Shown: positions 1 through 6,830, numbered from the stretch's first letter. The stretch is 16,890 nucleotides of DNA from Candidatus Avimicrobium faecavium (GCA_904419105.1 CAJFQR010000021.1:1-16890); one strand, 5' to 3'. Program-made: numbers and translations. The notes: generated by a model not told the origin, from the letters alone.

Positions 1-51
1 CCCCCCGGTTCCACAATAGAGCCGCCGGGCGTTCCCCTTTTTATAAAAGTG

Positions 52-60
52 TGGTAGAAT
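52..60 (+). promoter_or_regulatory. Extended -10 promoter for the yfbR-mnmE operon
   Basis: A TGG TAGAAT extended -10 element lies at 52-60. The -35 region 17 nt upstream (32-37, TTCCCC) is poor, so the call rests on the extended -10. The transcript would start near 67. A GC hairpin (about 69-87) and a second stem, GAGGGA 107-112 with TCCCTC 118-123, lie in the leader, the second just ahead of the ribosome site GGGAGG (125-130). Confidence 0.5.
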
Positions 61-134
61 CAGGGTAGCGGGGGAGAGCTTCCCCGTTCTAATAGTAGCA
101 AGATCGGAGGGATTTACTCCCTCAGGGAGGAAAT

Positions 135-746
135 ATGCCGAATACCTTTTTCGCCATGCTGGCCCGGATGAAGCTCATCCGCCGCTGGGGGCTCATGTTC
201 AGCGTCCGGGAGGAGAACCTGGCCGAGCACACGCTGGACACCGCCTTCTTCACCCACGCGCTCATCGCCCTGCACAACGCCCGGTTCCTGCCCGCCGGGG
301 AAGCGCCGCTGGATCCCGGCCCCGGTGTCCAGCTGGCCCTCTACCACGACGCCCCGGAGATCCTCACCGGGGACCTGCCCACCCCGGTGAAATACTTCAG
401 CGGGGAGATCCACACCGCCTACCGGGCGGTGGAGCACGCCGCCGCCGAGAGCCTGCTGCACCTGCTGCCGGAGGACCTGCGCCGGGAATACCGCCGCTGG
501 CTGCTCCCAACGGAGGAGCTCGCCCGGTACGCCCCCTATGTCAAGGCCGCCGACCGGCTCTCGGCCCTGGTCAAGTGTATGGAGGAGGGCCGCCAGGGCA
601 ACGCCGAGTTCCGCCGGGCCGCCGCCGGCATCCGCGCGGCGCTGGAGGAGATGGCCCTGCCGGAGGCGGCGCTGTTCCTGGAGGAATTCCTGCCCGCCTT
701 TGAGAAAAATCTCGATGAACTGAAAGCAGAGGAGGACCCGCTATGA
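135..746 (+). CDS. yfbR: YfbR-like HD-domain 5'-nucleotidase
   Basis: A 203-residue HD-superfamily phosphohydrolase that matches the YfbR type, which dephosphorylates deoxyribonucleoside 5'-monophosphates in the cytoplasm. Visible metal-ligand candidates are H32 (AEHTLD), the H71-D72 pair (LYHDAPE) and D140 (KAADRLSALVK), with the family's spacing and the DLPTPVKY stretch at about 80-87. The length is normal for the family (about 200). The ATG at 135 has GGGAGG four bases upstream. The stop overlaps the mnmE start as ATGA (743-746), so the two are translationally coupled in one operon. Substrate is inferred from family knowledge. Other HD hydrolases of this size cannot be fully excluded. Confidence 0.85.
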   Translation: MPNTFFAMLARMKLIRRWGLMFSVREENLAEHTLDTAFFTHALIALHNARFLPAGEAPLDPGPGVQLALYHDAPEILTGDLPTPVKYFSGEIHTAYRAVEHAAAESLLHLLPEDLRREYRRWLLPTEELARYAPYVKAADRLSALVKCMEEGRQGNAEFRRAAAGIRAALEEMALPEAALFLEEFLPAFEKNLDELKAEEDPL

Positions 747-2116
747 GAGAGACACCCACCATCGCCGCCATCTCCACCCCGCTGTCGGTCGGGGCCATCG
801 GGCTGGTGCGCCTGTCCGGCCCGGAGGCGGTGGCCATCGCCGGCCGGGTGTTCCGGCCCATCGGCCGCCGCACGCTGGAGACGGTGCCGGGCTATTCCGC
901 CATCTACGGCCACGCCGTCGCCGGGGAGGAGGTCCTCGACGAGGTGGTGGTTTTCCTCTACCGGGCCCCGAGGAGCTACACCGGCGAGGATGTGGTGGAG
1001 TTCTCCTGCCACGGCGGCCCCTATCTGCTCCAGCGGGTGCTCCGGGCGCTGCTGGACGCCGGGGCGGTGCCGGCCCAGGCCGGGGAGTTCACCAAACGGG
1101 CCTTTTTGAACGGCAAGATGGACCTGACCCAGGCCGAGGCGGTGATGGACCTGATCGCCGCCTCCGGGGCCGATGCCTCCCGGGCCGCCCTGGCCGCCCG
1201 GGACGGCGCCCTCTCGAAGAAGGCCGATGCCGTCGCCGCCGCCCTCACCCACCTGGCCGCCCACATGAGCGCCTGGGTGGACTATCCCGACGACGAGATC
1301 GAGGACCTGACCGATGCCCGCCTCACCGCCTCCCTCGAGGAGGCCGGCCGGGAGCTGGAGGGCCTGCTGTCCACCTTTGACGCCGGGCGGATCCTCCGGG
1401 AGGGGGTGCCCACCGTCATCGTCGGGCGGCCCAATGTGGGAAAGAGCACGCTGATGAACCGCCTGGCCGGCTACGACCGCAGCATCGTCACCGAGATCCC
1501 CGGCACCACCCGGGACATCGTTGAGGAGACCATCCGCCTGCCCGGCGGCCTGGTCCTTGCGGTGAGCGACACCGCCGGCCTCCGGGACACCGACGATCCC
1601 GTCGAGGCCATCGGCGTCCGGCTGGCCCGGGCCCGGCTGGAGCAGAGCGGCCTGGTGCTGGCGGTGCTGGACGGCAGCCGCCCGCTGGACGGGGAGGACC
1701 GCGCCCTGATCGAAAGCCTCTCCGGACGCCCGGCGGTGGTGATCCTCAACAAGGCGGACCTGGGTCCCTCCCCGGACGAGAGCTGGGTCCGCAGCCGGCT
1801 GCCCCACTGCGTCACCCTCTCCGCCCGGGAGGGCACCGGCCTGGATGCGCTGGACGCCGCCGTCCGGGACGCCCTCGCCCTCGGGGCGGTGGACCCTGCC
1901 GCCCCGATGCTCGCCAACGAGCGCCAGCGCCGGTGCGTTGCCCGGGCCCGGGACGCCGTCGCCGAGGCCCTGGCCGCCGAGCACGCCGGGATGACGATGG
2001 ACGCCGTCGGCGTCTGCATCGACGAGGCCATCGCCGCCCTGATGGAGCTCACCGGCCGCCAGGTCACCGACGCGGTGGTGGAGGAGGTCTTTGCCTCCTT
2101 CTGTGTCGGCAAGTAG
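743..2116 (+). CDS. mnmE: tRNA uridine-5-carboxymethylaminomethyl modification GTPase MnmE
   Basis: A 457-residue MnmE (TrmE). With MnmG it modifies the wobble uridine (U34) of certain tRNAs. The N-terminal tetrahydrofolate-binding domain starts at the first residues (TIAAISTPLSVGAIGLVRLSG). The embedded G domain shows G1 GRPNVGKS (228-235, K234), G2 GTTRD, G3 DTAG (276-279) and G4 NKAD (336-339). The protein ends in CVGK, with C454 the conserved C-terminal cysteine of the CxGK motif. Length is typical (about 450-460). The start overlaps the yfbR stop by four bases. A terminator follows at 2155-2184. In many Firmicutes mnmE sits beside mnmG and jag, and here it does not. Identification is secure. 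Confidence 0.97.
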   Translation: MRETPTIAAISTPLSVGAIGLVRLSGPEAVAIAGRVFRPIGRRTLETVPGYSAIYGHAVAGEEVLDEVVVFLYRAPRSYTGEDVVEFSCHGGPYLLQRVLRALLDAGAVPAQAGEFTKRAFLNGKMDLTQAEAVMDLIAASGADASRAALAARDGALSKKADAVAAALTHLAAHMSAWVDYPDDEIEDLTDARLTASLEEAGRELEGLLSTFDAGRILREGVPTVIVGRPNVGKSTLMNRLAGYDRSIVTEIPGTTRDIVEETIRLPGGLVLAVSDTAGLRDTDDPVEAIGVRLARARLEQSGLVLAVLDGSRPLDGEDRALIESLSGRPAVVILNKADLGPSPDESWVRSRLPHCVTLSAREGTGLDALDAAVRDALALGAVDPAAPMLANERQRRCVARARDAVAEALAAEHAGMTMDAVGVCIDEAIAALMELTGRQVTDAVVEEVFASFCVGK

Positions 2117-2154
2117 TCCGTAAATTGTCCTGCTTTGCATCGGCAAGTGCTGCA

Positions 2155-2184
2155 AAAAGCGCCCTCCCACAGGAGGGCGCTTTT
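2155..2184. terminator. Bidirectional terminator between mnmE and the flavin reductase gene
   Basis: A perfect 13-bp stem, AAAAGCGCCCTCC (2155-2167) with GGAGGGCGCTTTT (2172-2184), and a four-base loop. The A/T ends give a U-tract in either direction, so it can close mnmE (+) and the convergent reductase gene (-). Confidence 0.9.
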
Positions 2185-2201
2185 CATTGTGTTTTTGCCG
2201 C

Positions 2202-2774
2202 TTACTTCTTCATCAGGCCGGCGCCGGTGTGCCAGGCCTGGCCCACCTTTTCGCCGACGGCGTAGTAGCCGTTCTGGAACTGGTCAAAGAGGAAGGCGTT
2301 CAGCTTAACCGGGTCCACCTTGCCATCTGGCGTGAGCACCCGCTCTTCCGCCAGCACATTTACGATTTCACCAACTACCCGGAAGCCGAGCTCGTCGTTC
2401 TGGATGGCCCGCACCTTGCACTCCAGTGTCAGCGGAAACTCGTTGATCACCGGCGCATCTACCCGGGTGCTCTTGGTGGCAGTCAGACCGCTGCGTTCGA
2501 ACTTGTCGGGCATCTTGTTCCCTGAGGCAATCCCAAAGAAGTCTGCCGCCTCGATGTGGTCGATGTCGGCGATGCTCAGCGTAAAGGCGCCTCTGGCCTT
2601 GATGTTCTCGGTGGTCTTGTGGTCCTCGTCAATGTTCAGCGCTACCAGGTTCTGGGCGCAGACGCCACCCCAAGCCATATTCATCACATCAACGGTGCCG
2701 TCCTCGCCATAGGTGGCGATCATCAGTACCGGCATCGGGAAGGTATAGGGCTTAACACCAAGATCTTTTTTCAT
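2202..2774 (-). CDS. Flavin reductase-like FMN-binding split-barrel protein
   Basis: A 190-residue protein of the flavin reductase-like family (FMN-binding split barrel; DIM6/NTAB type). Recognisable segments are the N-terminal PYTFPMPVLMIATYG with NMAWGG, the middle HKTTENIKARGAFTLSIA, the FGIASGNKMPDKF stretch and the C-terminal NGYYAVGEKVGQA. These proteins bind FMN and often act as NAD(P)H:flavin oxidoreductases. The exact substrate is unknown. The start at 2774 was chosen because GGAGG stands seven bases upstream, whereas the longer reading frame from 2807 lacks such a site. It is divergent from an HxlR regulator, a common arrangement for redox-responsive oxidoreductases. The GC level is visibly lower than in mnmE, which suggests later acquisition. 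Confidence 0.85.
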   Translation of the reverse strand: MKKDLGVKPYTFPMPVLMIATYGEDGTVDVMNMAWGGVCAQNLVALNIDEDHKTTENIKARGAFTLSIADIDHIEAADFFGIASGNKMPDKFERSGLTATKSTRVDAPVINEFPLTLECKVRAIQNDELGFRVVGEIVNVLAEERVLTPDGKVDPVKLNAFLFDQFQNGYYAVGEKVGQAWHTGAGLMKK

Positions 2775-2788
2775 GCTGCATTCCTCCA

Positions 2789-2830
2789 TTTGGTAAAAAT
2801 TTTGCACAGCAGCGGGTGAGTCTTGCCAAA
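2789..2830. promoter_or_regulatory. Possible HxlR operator (spaced inverted repeat)
   Basis: TTTGGTAA (2789-2796) and TTGCCAAA (2823-2830) are inverted copies matching at 7 of 8 positions in the divergent intergenic region. The right arm covers the -35 box of the HxlR-gene promoter and the left arm lies just upstream of the reductase ribosome site. Binding by the HxlR protein is inference from position only. Confidence 0.25.
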
Positions 2831-2851
2831 CTCCCCTCTATCTGCTATGAT
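2823..2851 (+). promoter_or_regulatory. Promoter of the HxlR-family regulator
   Basis: TTGCCA (2823-2828), a 17-base spacer and an extended -10 TGC TATGAT (2846-2851). Transcription would begin near 2858. This rules out the upstream TTG (2823) and ATG (2847) as translation starts of the regulator, because both lie in or before the -10 box. Confidence 0.75.
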
Positions 2852-2912
2852 AACGGAGGATGGAAGAAAAAACAAGTACCATCTTTTACACTATATACTA
2901 TCCGGAAAGAAA

Positions 2913-3260
2913 GTGATTTCTGTGATCAGCCGTTATATCGAAAACGCCAACTTTGAGGACACCGGCTTCTCCTATACCCTCTCCCTCATCGACGGCAAGT
3001 ACAAAATGGTGATCCTCTACTGCTTGATGGAGTTCGGTCGGGTGCGCTTCAACGAGCTGCGCCGCTACCTCGGCCGCATTTCGGACAAGACCCTCAGCCA
3101 GAATCTCAAAGAGCTGGAGGCGGACGCTCTTATTTCCCGTACTGTCTATCCCCAGATTCCCCCGAAGGTGGAATATGCCCTCACCGACCGGGGCCGCTCG
3201 CTGATGGCGGTGCTGGATCAGCTCTGTACCTGGGGGGAGCAGAACCGCCCGTCCCGTTGA
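2913..3260 (+). CDS. HxlR-family winged-helix transcriptional regulator
   Basis: A DNA-binding HxlR-type (MarR-like winged helix) protein. The core motifs are the entry helix LSLIDGKYKMVILYCLMEFG, recognition-helix region RFNELRRYLGRISDKTLSQN, wing PPKVEYALTDRG and C-terminal LDQLCTWGE. The GTG start at 2913 gives 115 residues, the usual family size. It lies after the promoter and has GGAAAG just upstream, although GTG 2922 is also possible. Cys37 and a Cys near the C-terminus are present. Some relatives (YodB, HypR) sense quinones or oxidants through cysteine, but whether this one does is unknown. It probably controls the divergent flavin reductase gene and itself. Confidence 0.85.
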   Translation: MISVISRYIENANFEDTGFSYTLSLIDGKYKMVILYCLMEFGRVRFNELRRYLGRISDKTLSQNLKELEADALISRTVYPQIPPKVEYALTDRGRSLMAVLDQLCTWGEQNRPSR

Positions 3261-3318
3261 CCGGAGCCATCAGGGCATTTTGCCCAAAAGGACGGCCGGG
3301 ATTTCTCCTCTGCCGCCG

Positions 3319-3347
3319 TTGACAGCGCCGGCCGGTTGAGCTATGCT
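3319..3347 (+). promoter_or_regulatory. Promoter of the MalY/PatB-type gene
   Basis: A consensus TTGACA (3319-3324), a 17-base spacer and TATGCT (3342-3347). The predicted transcript start near 3354 gives a leader of about 93 nt before the ATG at 3447. Confidence 0.8.
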
Positions 3348-3354
3348 GAAAGCA

Positions 3355-3429
3355 GCGGCCCGCCGCACCATTCCCAGACCCCTGGGCCGTTTCCCGCTTT
3401 CGGGAGGCGGCCTTGTTTGTTCTATTTTA
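3355..3429 (+). promoter_or_regulatory. Attenuator-like leader: terminator hairpin with a competing upstream arm
   Basis: A 12-bp stem with two GU pairs, 3385-3396 with 3401-3412 around a CTTT loop, is followed by a U-rich tract (3413-3429). GCGGCCC (3355-3361) can instead pair with GGGCCGT (3384-3390), which would break the terminator stem. The geometry is that of a transcription attenuator. It could also simply be the terminator of the upstream regulator gene. No known riboswitch was recognised. Confidence 0.45.
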
Positions 3430-3446
3430 ATAAGGAGGGATCGTCA

Positions 3447-4613
3447 ATGTATGACTTCGACCGCACACTGGACCACCGCACCGACGGTTCGCTGCGCTGG
3501 AAGCAGCCCGCCGGGAGGGCGGATGTGATCGGCATGGGCACCGCCGATCTGGACTATTTCTGCCCGCCGGCGGTGCAGGAGGCCTTCCGCCGCATCGTCG
3601 AGGAGAACACCTACAACTACCGGGCCAAGCCGGACAGTTACTATCAGGCGGTGCTGGGCTGGTACCGGCGGATGTACGGCCTCGACCTCGCCCCGGAGAT
3701 GCTCTCCGCCGTTCCCGGCACCATTCTGGCGGTATACCTGGCGCTGCGGGTGGTCACCTGTCCCGGGGCCTCGGTTATCGCCCAGTCCCCCTACTTCGGC
3801 CCGGTCAAATCCGCTGCCGAGGCCGCCGGCTGCACCTTTATCCCGAACCCGATGCGGTTTGACGGCGAGCGCTTCGTCCTCGACCTTGCGGACTTTGAGG
3901 AGAAGGTCCGCACCCACCGGCCGATGGCCTTTGTGCTGGTGAACCCCCACAACCCCACCGGGCGGGTATTCACCCGGCAGGAGCTGGAGTCGCTGGTGGA
4001 GATCTGCCTGCGCTACGATGTCAAGATCGTCTCGGACGAGGTCCACTCGCTGGTGGTCTATGACGGCCTGCACCATATCCCGGCCCTCGCCGTCTCCGAG
4101 GCCGCCCGGGCCGTCTCGATCCAGATCGTCAGTGCCTCCAAGGGCTTTAACCTGATGGGGCTGCCCCAGGCTATTGTCGCCGTTGCCGAGCCCACCCTCC
4201 TCGCCCGCTGGAAGCGTGCGCTGGACGACCGGGATATGGACTACGGCGCCAACCCCTTTGCCACCGCCGCCCTCACCGCCTGCCTGGACGGCTCCTCCGA
4301 TGCGTGGCTCCGGGAGCTCACCGCCTACCTGGACGGCAACCGCCGGCGGATCGCCGCCTTCTTTGCCGAGCGGGGAATCCCGATCACCGGCCCGCTGCCG
4401 GAGGCCAGCTTCGTCTACTGGGGCAACTGTTCGGCCCTCGGGATCCCCGATGCGCAGATCCCCTCCTTCTTCCTGGAGAAGGCCGGCGTCGCCGTCAACG
4501 GCGGCACCCACTACGGCCCGGATGGCTCCGGCTATGTGCGGATGAACTTCGCCGTGACCCGGGCCCATCTGGAGGAGGCCCTCGAGCGCATCGCCGCCGC
4601 CCTTGGCCGCTGA
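3447..4613 (+). CDS. PLP-dependent MalY/PatB-type aminotransferase (putative C-S beta-lyase)
   Basis: A 388-residue fold-type I PLP enzyme of the class I/II aminotransferase superfamily that most resembles MalY/PatB cystathionine beta-lyases. Evidence: the N-terminal RWKQPAGRADVIGMGTADLD, the substrate-loop motif NPHNPTGR (166-173), SDEVH (196-200, D197 contacting the PLP ring nitrogen), the PLP lysine K232 in SASKGFN, and R365 in GYVRMNFA as the carboxylate anchor. Relatives cleave cystathionine or cysteine conjugates to pyruvate, ammonia and a thiol. The substrate here is not known. The ATG at 3447 has AGGAGG eight bases upstream. An upstream in-frame extension to 3336 is rejected because it begins inside the promoter. 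Transcribed alone, with a terminator at 4637-4667. Confidence 0.85.
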   Translation: MYDFDRTLDHRTDGSLRWKQPAGRADVIGMGTADLDYFCPPAVQEAFRRIVEENTYNYRAKPDSYYQAVLGWYRRMYGLDLAPEMLSAVPGTILAVYLALRVVTCPGASVIAQSPYFGPVKSAAEAAGCTFIPNPMRFDGERFVLDLADFEEKVRTHRPMAFVLVNPHNPTGRVFTRQELESLVEICLRYDVKIVSDEVHSLVVYDGLHHIPALAVSEAARAVSIQIVSASKGFNLMGLPQAIVAVAEPTLLARWKRALDDRDMDYGANPFATAALTACLDGSSDAWLRELTAYLDGNRRRIAAFFAERGIPITGPLPEASFVYWGNCSALGIPDAQIPSFFLEKAGVAVNGGTHYGPDGSGYVRMNFAVTRAHLEEALERIAAALGR

Positions 4614-4636
4614 CCTTTTTTTTCTGATACGATCAG

Positions 4637-4667
4637 CCCCCGGCCGGATTGACAGGCCGGGGGTTTT
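4637..4667 (+). terminator. Terminator of the MalY/PatB-type gene
   Basis: A nine-bp perfect GC stem, CCCCCGGCC (4637-4645) with GGCCGGGGG (4655-4663), a nine-base loop and TTTT. The loop ends in TTGACA, which spans 4649-4654 and acts as a -35 box for the next gene. Confidence 0.9.
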
Positions 4668-4677
4668 GCGTTAAGAT
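4649..4677 (+). promoter_or_regulatory. rarA promoter embedded in the upstream terminator
   Basis: TTGACA (4649-4654) sits in the terminator loop, followed by a 17-base spacer that is the 3' arm and U-tract of the terminator, then TAAGAT (4672-4677). The transcript would start near 4684. Confidence 0.65.
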
Positions 4678-4738
4678 GGAGATATAGGCAAACATTCGTT
4701 TCTCCCCGCCGTCCGGCGGGGACCAGGGAGGCGATCCT

Positions 4739-6097
4739 GTGGAACAACAGACTCTCTTCGGCGCCCGGGAGGACACCGCCCCGCTGGCGGCCCGGCTGCG
4801 CCCCCGTACTTTGGACGAGATCGTGGGCCAGCAGCATCTGCTCGGCCCGGGCAAGATCCTGCGCCGCCTCATCGAGAGCGACCGCATCTCCTCGATGATC
4901 TTCTGGGGCCCGCCCGGCGTCGGCAAGACTACGCTGGCCCGGGTCATCGCCCACCACACCAGGGCGAGCTTCATCGACTTCTCGGCGGTGACCAGCGGCA
5001 TCAAGGAGATCCGCACGGTGATGCAGCAGGCGGAGGAGAACGCCCGCTTCGGCGAGCGCACCATCGTCTTTGTGGACGAGATCCACCGCTTCAACAAGGC
5101 CCAGCAGGACGCCTTCCTCCCCTTTGTGGAGAAGGGCAGCATCATCCTGATCGGCGCCACCACCGAGAACCCCTCCTTCGAGGTCAACGGCGCGCTGCTC
5201 TCCCGGTGCAAGGTGTTCGTGCTCCAGTCCCTCACCGAGGAGGACCTTCTGGCGCTGCTGCGCCGGGCGGTCACCGACCCCCGGGGCTTTGGCAGCACCG
5301 AGGTCTCCATCGCCGACGACCTTCTGGAGGCCATTGCCGCCTTCGCCAACGGCGACGCCCGCACCGCTCTGTCCACATTGGAGATGGCGGTGCTCAACGG
5401 CGAGAGCGACGGGCAGCGGGTCACCGTCACCCGGGAGACGGTGGAGCAGTGCACCTCCCGCCGGTCGCTGCTCTACGACAAGGCCGGGGAGGAGCACTAC
5501 AACCTCATCTCCGCCCTGCACAAGTCGATGCGCAATTCCGACCCGGACGCCGCCGTCTACTGGCTGGCCCGGATGCTGGAATCCGGCGAGGATCCCCTCT
5601 ATATTGCCCGCCGGGTCACCCGCTTCGCCAGTGAGGATGTGGGCCTGGCAGATCCCCGGGCGCTGGAGCTGGCGGTGGCGGCCTTCCAGGCCTGCCATCT
5701 GATCGGGATGCCCGAGTGCAGCGTCCACCTGACCCAGGCGGTGGTCTACCTGTCGCTGGCGCCCAAGTCCAACGCCCTCTATCTGGCCTACGAGCGCGCC
5801 AAAAAGGACGCCCTCACCCAGCTGGCGGAGCCGGTGCCGCTGGTGATCCGCAACGCCCCGACCCGCCTGATGCAGGAGCTGGACTACGGCAAGGGCTACC
5901 AGTACGCCCACGACACCGCCGAAAAGCTCACCAATATGCAGTGCCTGCCGGATTCGCTGCTGGACCGGGAGTACTACCGCCCGACCGACCAGGGGGTGGA
6001 GGGCCGCTTCAAGACCCGCCTGGGCCAGATCAAGGCCTGGAAGGCCGCCCACGCCCCCCGGGACCCGGAGGAGCCGGAGGACCCGTCCCGGCGGTGA
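4739..6097 (+). CDS. rarA: Replication-associated recombination protein RarA (MgsA)
   Basis: A 452-residue AAA+ ATPase of the RarA/MgsA family, which acts at stalled replication forks and interacts with single-strand DNA-binding protein in studied species. Visible are the N-terminal PLAARLRPRTLDEIVGQQHLLG, Walker A GPPGVGKT (57-64, K63), Walker B VDEIHRFNKAQQD (112 onward), sensor GATTENPSFEVNGALLSR and the C-terminal tetramerisation region ending in FKTRLGQIKAWK. Length is normal for the family. The GTG start at 4739 is supported by GGGAGG (4726-4731) seven bases upstream. Single gene with its own promoter. No clear intrinsic terminator was found before the tRNA promoter. Confidence 0.95.
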   Translation: MEQQTLFGAREDTAPLAARLRPRTLDEIVGQQHLLGPGKILRRLIESDRISSMIFWGPPGVGKTTLARVIAHHTRASFIDFSAVTSGIKEIRTVMQQAEENARFGERTIVFVDEIHRFNKAQQDAFLPFVEKGSIILIGATTENPSFEVNGALLSRCKVFVLQSLTEEDLLALLRRAVTDPRGFGSTEVSIADDLLEAIAAFANGDARTALSTLEMAVLNGESDGQRVTVTRETVEQCTSRRSLLYDKAGEEHYNLISALHKSMRNSDPDAAVYWLARMLESGEDPLYIARRVTRFASEDVGLADPRALELAVAAFQACHLIGMPECSVHLTQAVVYLSLAPKSNALYLAYERAKKDALTQLAEPVPLVIRNAPTRLMQELDYGKGYQYAHDTAEKLTNMQCLPDSLLDREYYRPTDQGVEGRFKTRLGQIKAWKAAHAPRDPEEPEDPSRR

Positions 6098-6151
6098 CCG
6101 CCCCGCCTGCGCTCCCCTTTTCGCCGCTCCGAAAAAAAGGAAAAAAAGTGG

Positions 6152-6180
6152 TTGACACCGGCCGGGATCTATGATAATAT
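6152..6180 (+). promoter_or_regulatory. Promoter of the tRNA-Thr/tRNA-Tyr operon
   Basis: TTGACA (6152-6157), a 17-base spacer and extended -10 TGA TAATAT (6175-6180). The transcript would begin near 6187, about 30 bases before tRNA-Thr. Confidence 0.8.
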
Positions 6181-6198
6181 AATCTTTGTCAAAACCAA

Positions 6199-6216
6199 GC
6201 TGGTGTGGTTCAGCCA
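6199..6216 (+). repeat. Partial duplication of the tRNA-Thr 5' end
   Basis: An 18-base stretch just before tRNA-Thr matches the first 18 bases of the tRNA gene (6218-6235) at 15 positions, including the seven acceptor-stem bases and the D-arm start. It lies in the predicted 5' leader of the tRNA precursor. Confidence 0.75.
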
Positions 6217-6217
6217 G

Positions 6218-6293
6218 GCTGGTGTAGCTCAGCCGGTAGAGCAGCTGATTTGTAATCAGCAGGTCGGGGGTTCGAATCCGTCCACCAGCTCCA
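6218..6293 (+). tRNA. tRNA-Thr (anticodon TGT)
   Basis: A 76-base cloverleaf. The acceptor GCTGGTG (6218-6224) pairs with CACCAGC (6283-6289), with discriminator T and encoded CCA (6291-6293). The anticodon stem GCTGA/TCAGC encloses the loop TTTGTAA, giving anticodon TGT, which reads ACA. The T-arm contains GGTTCGAAT. First gene of a two-tRNA operon. Confidence 0.95.
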
Positions 6294-6321
6294 AACGGTC
6301 CGTTTTTACGGATCCATATCT

Positions 6322-6406
6322 GGGAGAGTTCCCGAGCGGCCAAAGGGGGCAGACTGTAAATCTGTTGTCACTGACTTCAATGGTTCGAATCCATTCTCTC
6401 CCACCA
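6322..6406 (+). tRNA. tRNA-Tyr (anticodon GTA)
   Basis: An 85-base class II tRNA with a long variable arm. The acceptor GGGAGAG (6322-6328) pairs with CTCTCCC (6396-6402), with discriminator A and encoded CCA (6404-6406). The anticodon loop CTGTAAA gives GTA. The T-loop is GGTTCGAAT. Closed by the terminator at 6407-6445. Confidence 0.95.
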
Positions 6407-6445
6407 AAAATCGGCAAGCACTGCGAAGTGTTTGCCGATTTTTTA
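6407..6445 (+). terminator. Terminator of the Thr-Tyr tRNA operon
   Basis: A long stem, ATCGGCAAGCACT (6410-6422) with AGTGTTTGCCGAT (6427-6439), with one GU pair and a GCGA loop, directly after CCA and followed by a run of T. Confidence 0.9.
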
Positions 6446-6449
6446 CTTA

Positions 6450-6477
6450 TTCACGGTTCACGATTCATTTTTCACTA
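6450..6477 (+). repeat. Heptamer tandem repeat, four units
   Basis: Four contiguous 7-base units: TTCACGG, TTCACGA, TTCATTT and TTCACTA. All start with TTCA. On the other strand they read as GTGAA- or ATGAA-type units. It lies just after the tRNA operon terminator in gene-free DNA. Confidence 0.7.
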
Positions 6478-6830
6478 CATCGCAGAAGCCGATTTTTGGG
6501 AGTGAATAACGAAAAGGGAATCGTTTTTTCTCCATGGAAAAAGCTTTTGCTTGCCTCAGCCAACACGGCGAAAGGGAACCAGGCTTAATCCAGGCATCTA
6601 AAGTGTCCACCCCCTTCCGGGCTCTTTGTTTTATCCGGCGCCCCGCCCGCGGCGGAACTCCCTTTTTCCCCAAAGAAAAAAGCGCCCATTCGGACGCCTT
6701 TTTACACGCAGGAAGTAAGCGTAGCCAAAAGGGAGGGGGCGTGTGTGGGGGAACCGCAGGTTCCTACCACACATAGAGCGAAGCGGAAGTCCCCGCCGCA
6801 GCGGGCGGCATTTGGCGCAGCCAAATGCCT
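6478..6830. other. Gene-free, hairpin-rich stretch between convergent tRNA operons
   Basis: No supported gene. Reading frames here (for example on the minus strand at 6458-6673 and 6631-6915) lack ribosome sites and family features. The region holds an A/T-flanked hairpin at 6676-6703 (GCG/CGC core with A and T tails, terminator-like in both directions), a hairpin at 6743-6772 (GGAACC, loop GCA, GGTTCC, extended by GTGTGG/CCACAC), one at 6792-6805 (CCCGC, loop CGCA, GCGGG) and a perfect one at 6808-6828 (GCATTTGGC, loop GCA, GCCAAATGC). Confidence 0.6.

Noticed and set aside
2104..2153. Repeated TCGGCAAG near the mnmE end, also found in the tRNA-Tyr terminator
   Set aside because: A similar 15-base match (13 identical) at 2139-2153 and 6410-6424, but too short and too close to coding and terminator constraints to call a repeat family from one window.
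536..2170. 544-codon open frame on the minus strand opposite mnmE
   Set aside because: Gly/Val/His/Asp-rich shadow typical of GC-rich coding DNA. The opposite strand holds all MnmE motifs.
3336..3446. N-terminal extension of the MalY/PatB-type protein
   Set aside because: It starts between the -35 and -10 boxes and reads through the attenuator hairpin. The ATG at 3447 has a strong ribosome site.
6090..6102. GGCGG TGA CCGCC palindrome at the rarA stop as a terminator
   Set aside because: The stem is short and is not followed directly by a T run.
4532..6343. 603-codon open frame on the minus strand over rarA and tRNA-Thr
   Set aside because: It crosses a terminator, a promoter and a tRNA gene, has low-complexity composition, and RarA motifs are on the other strand.
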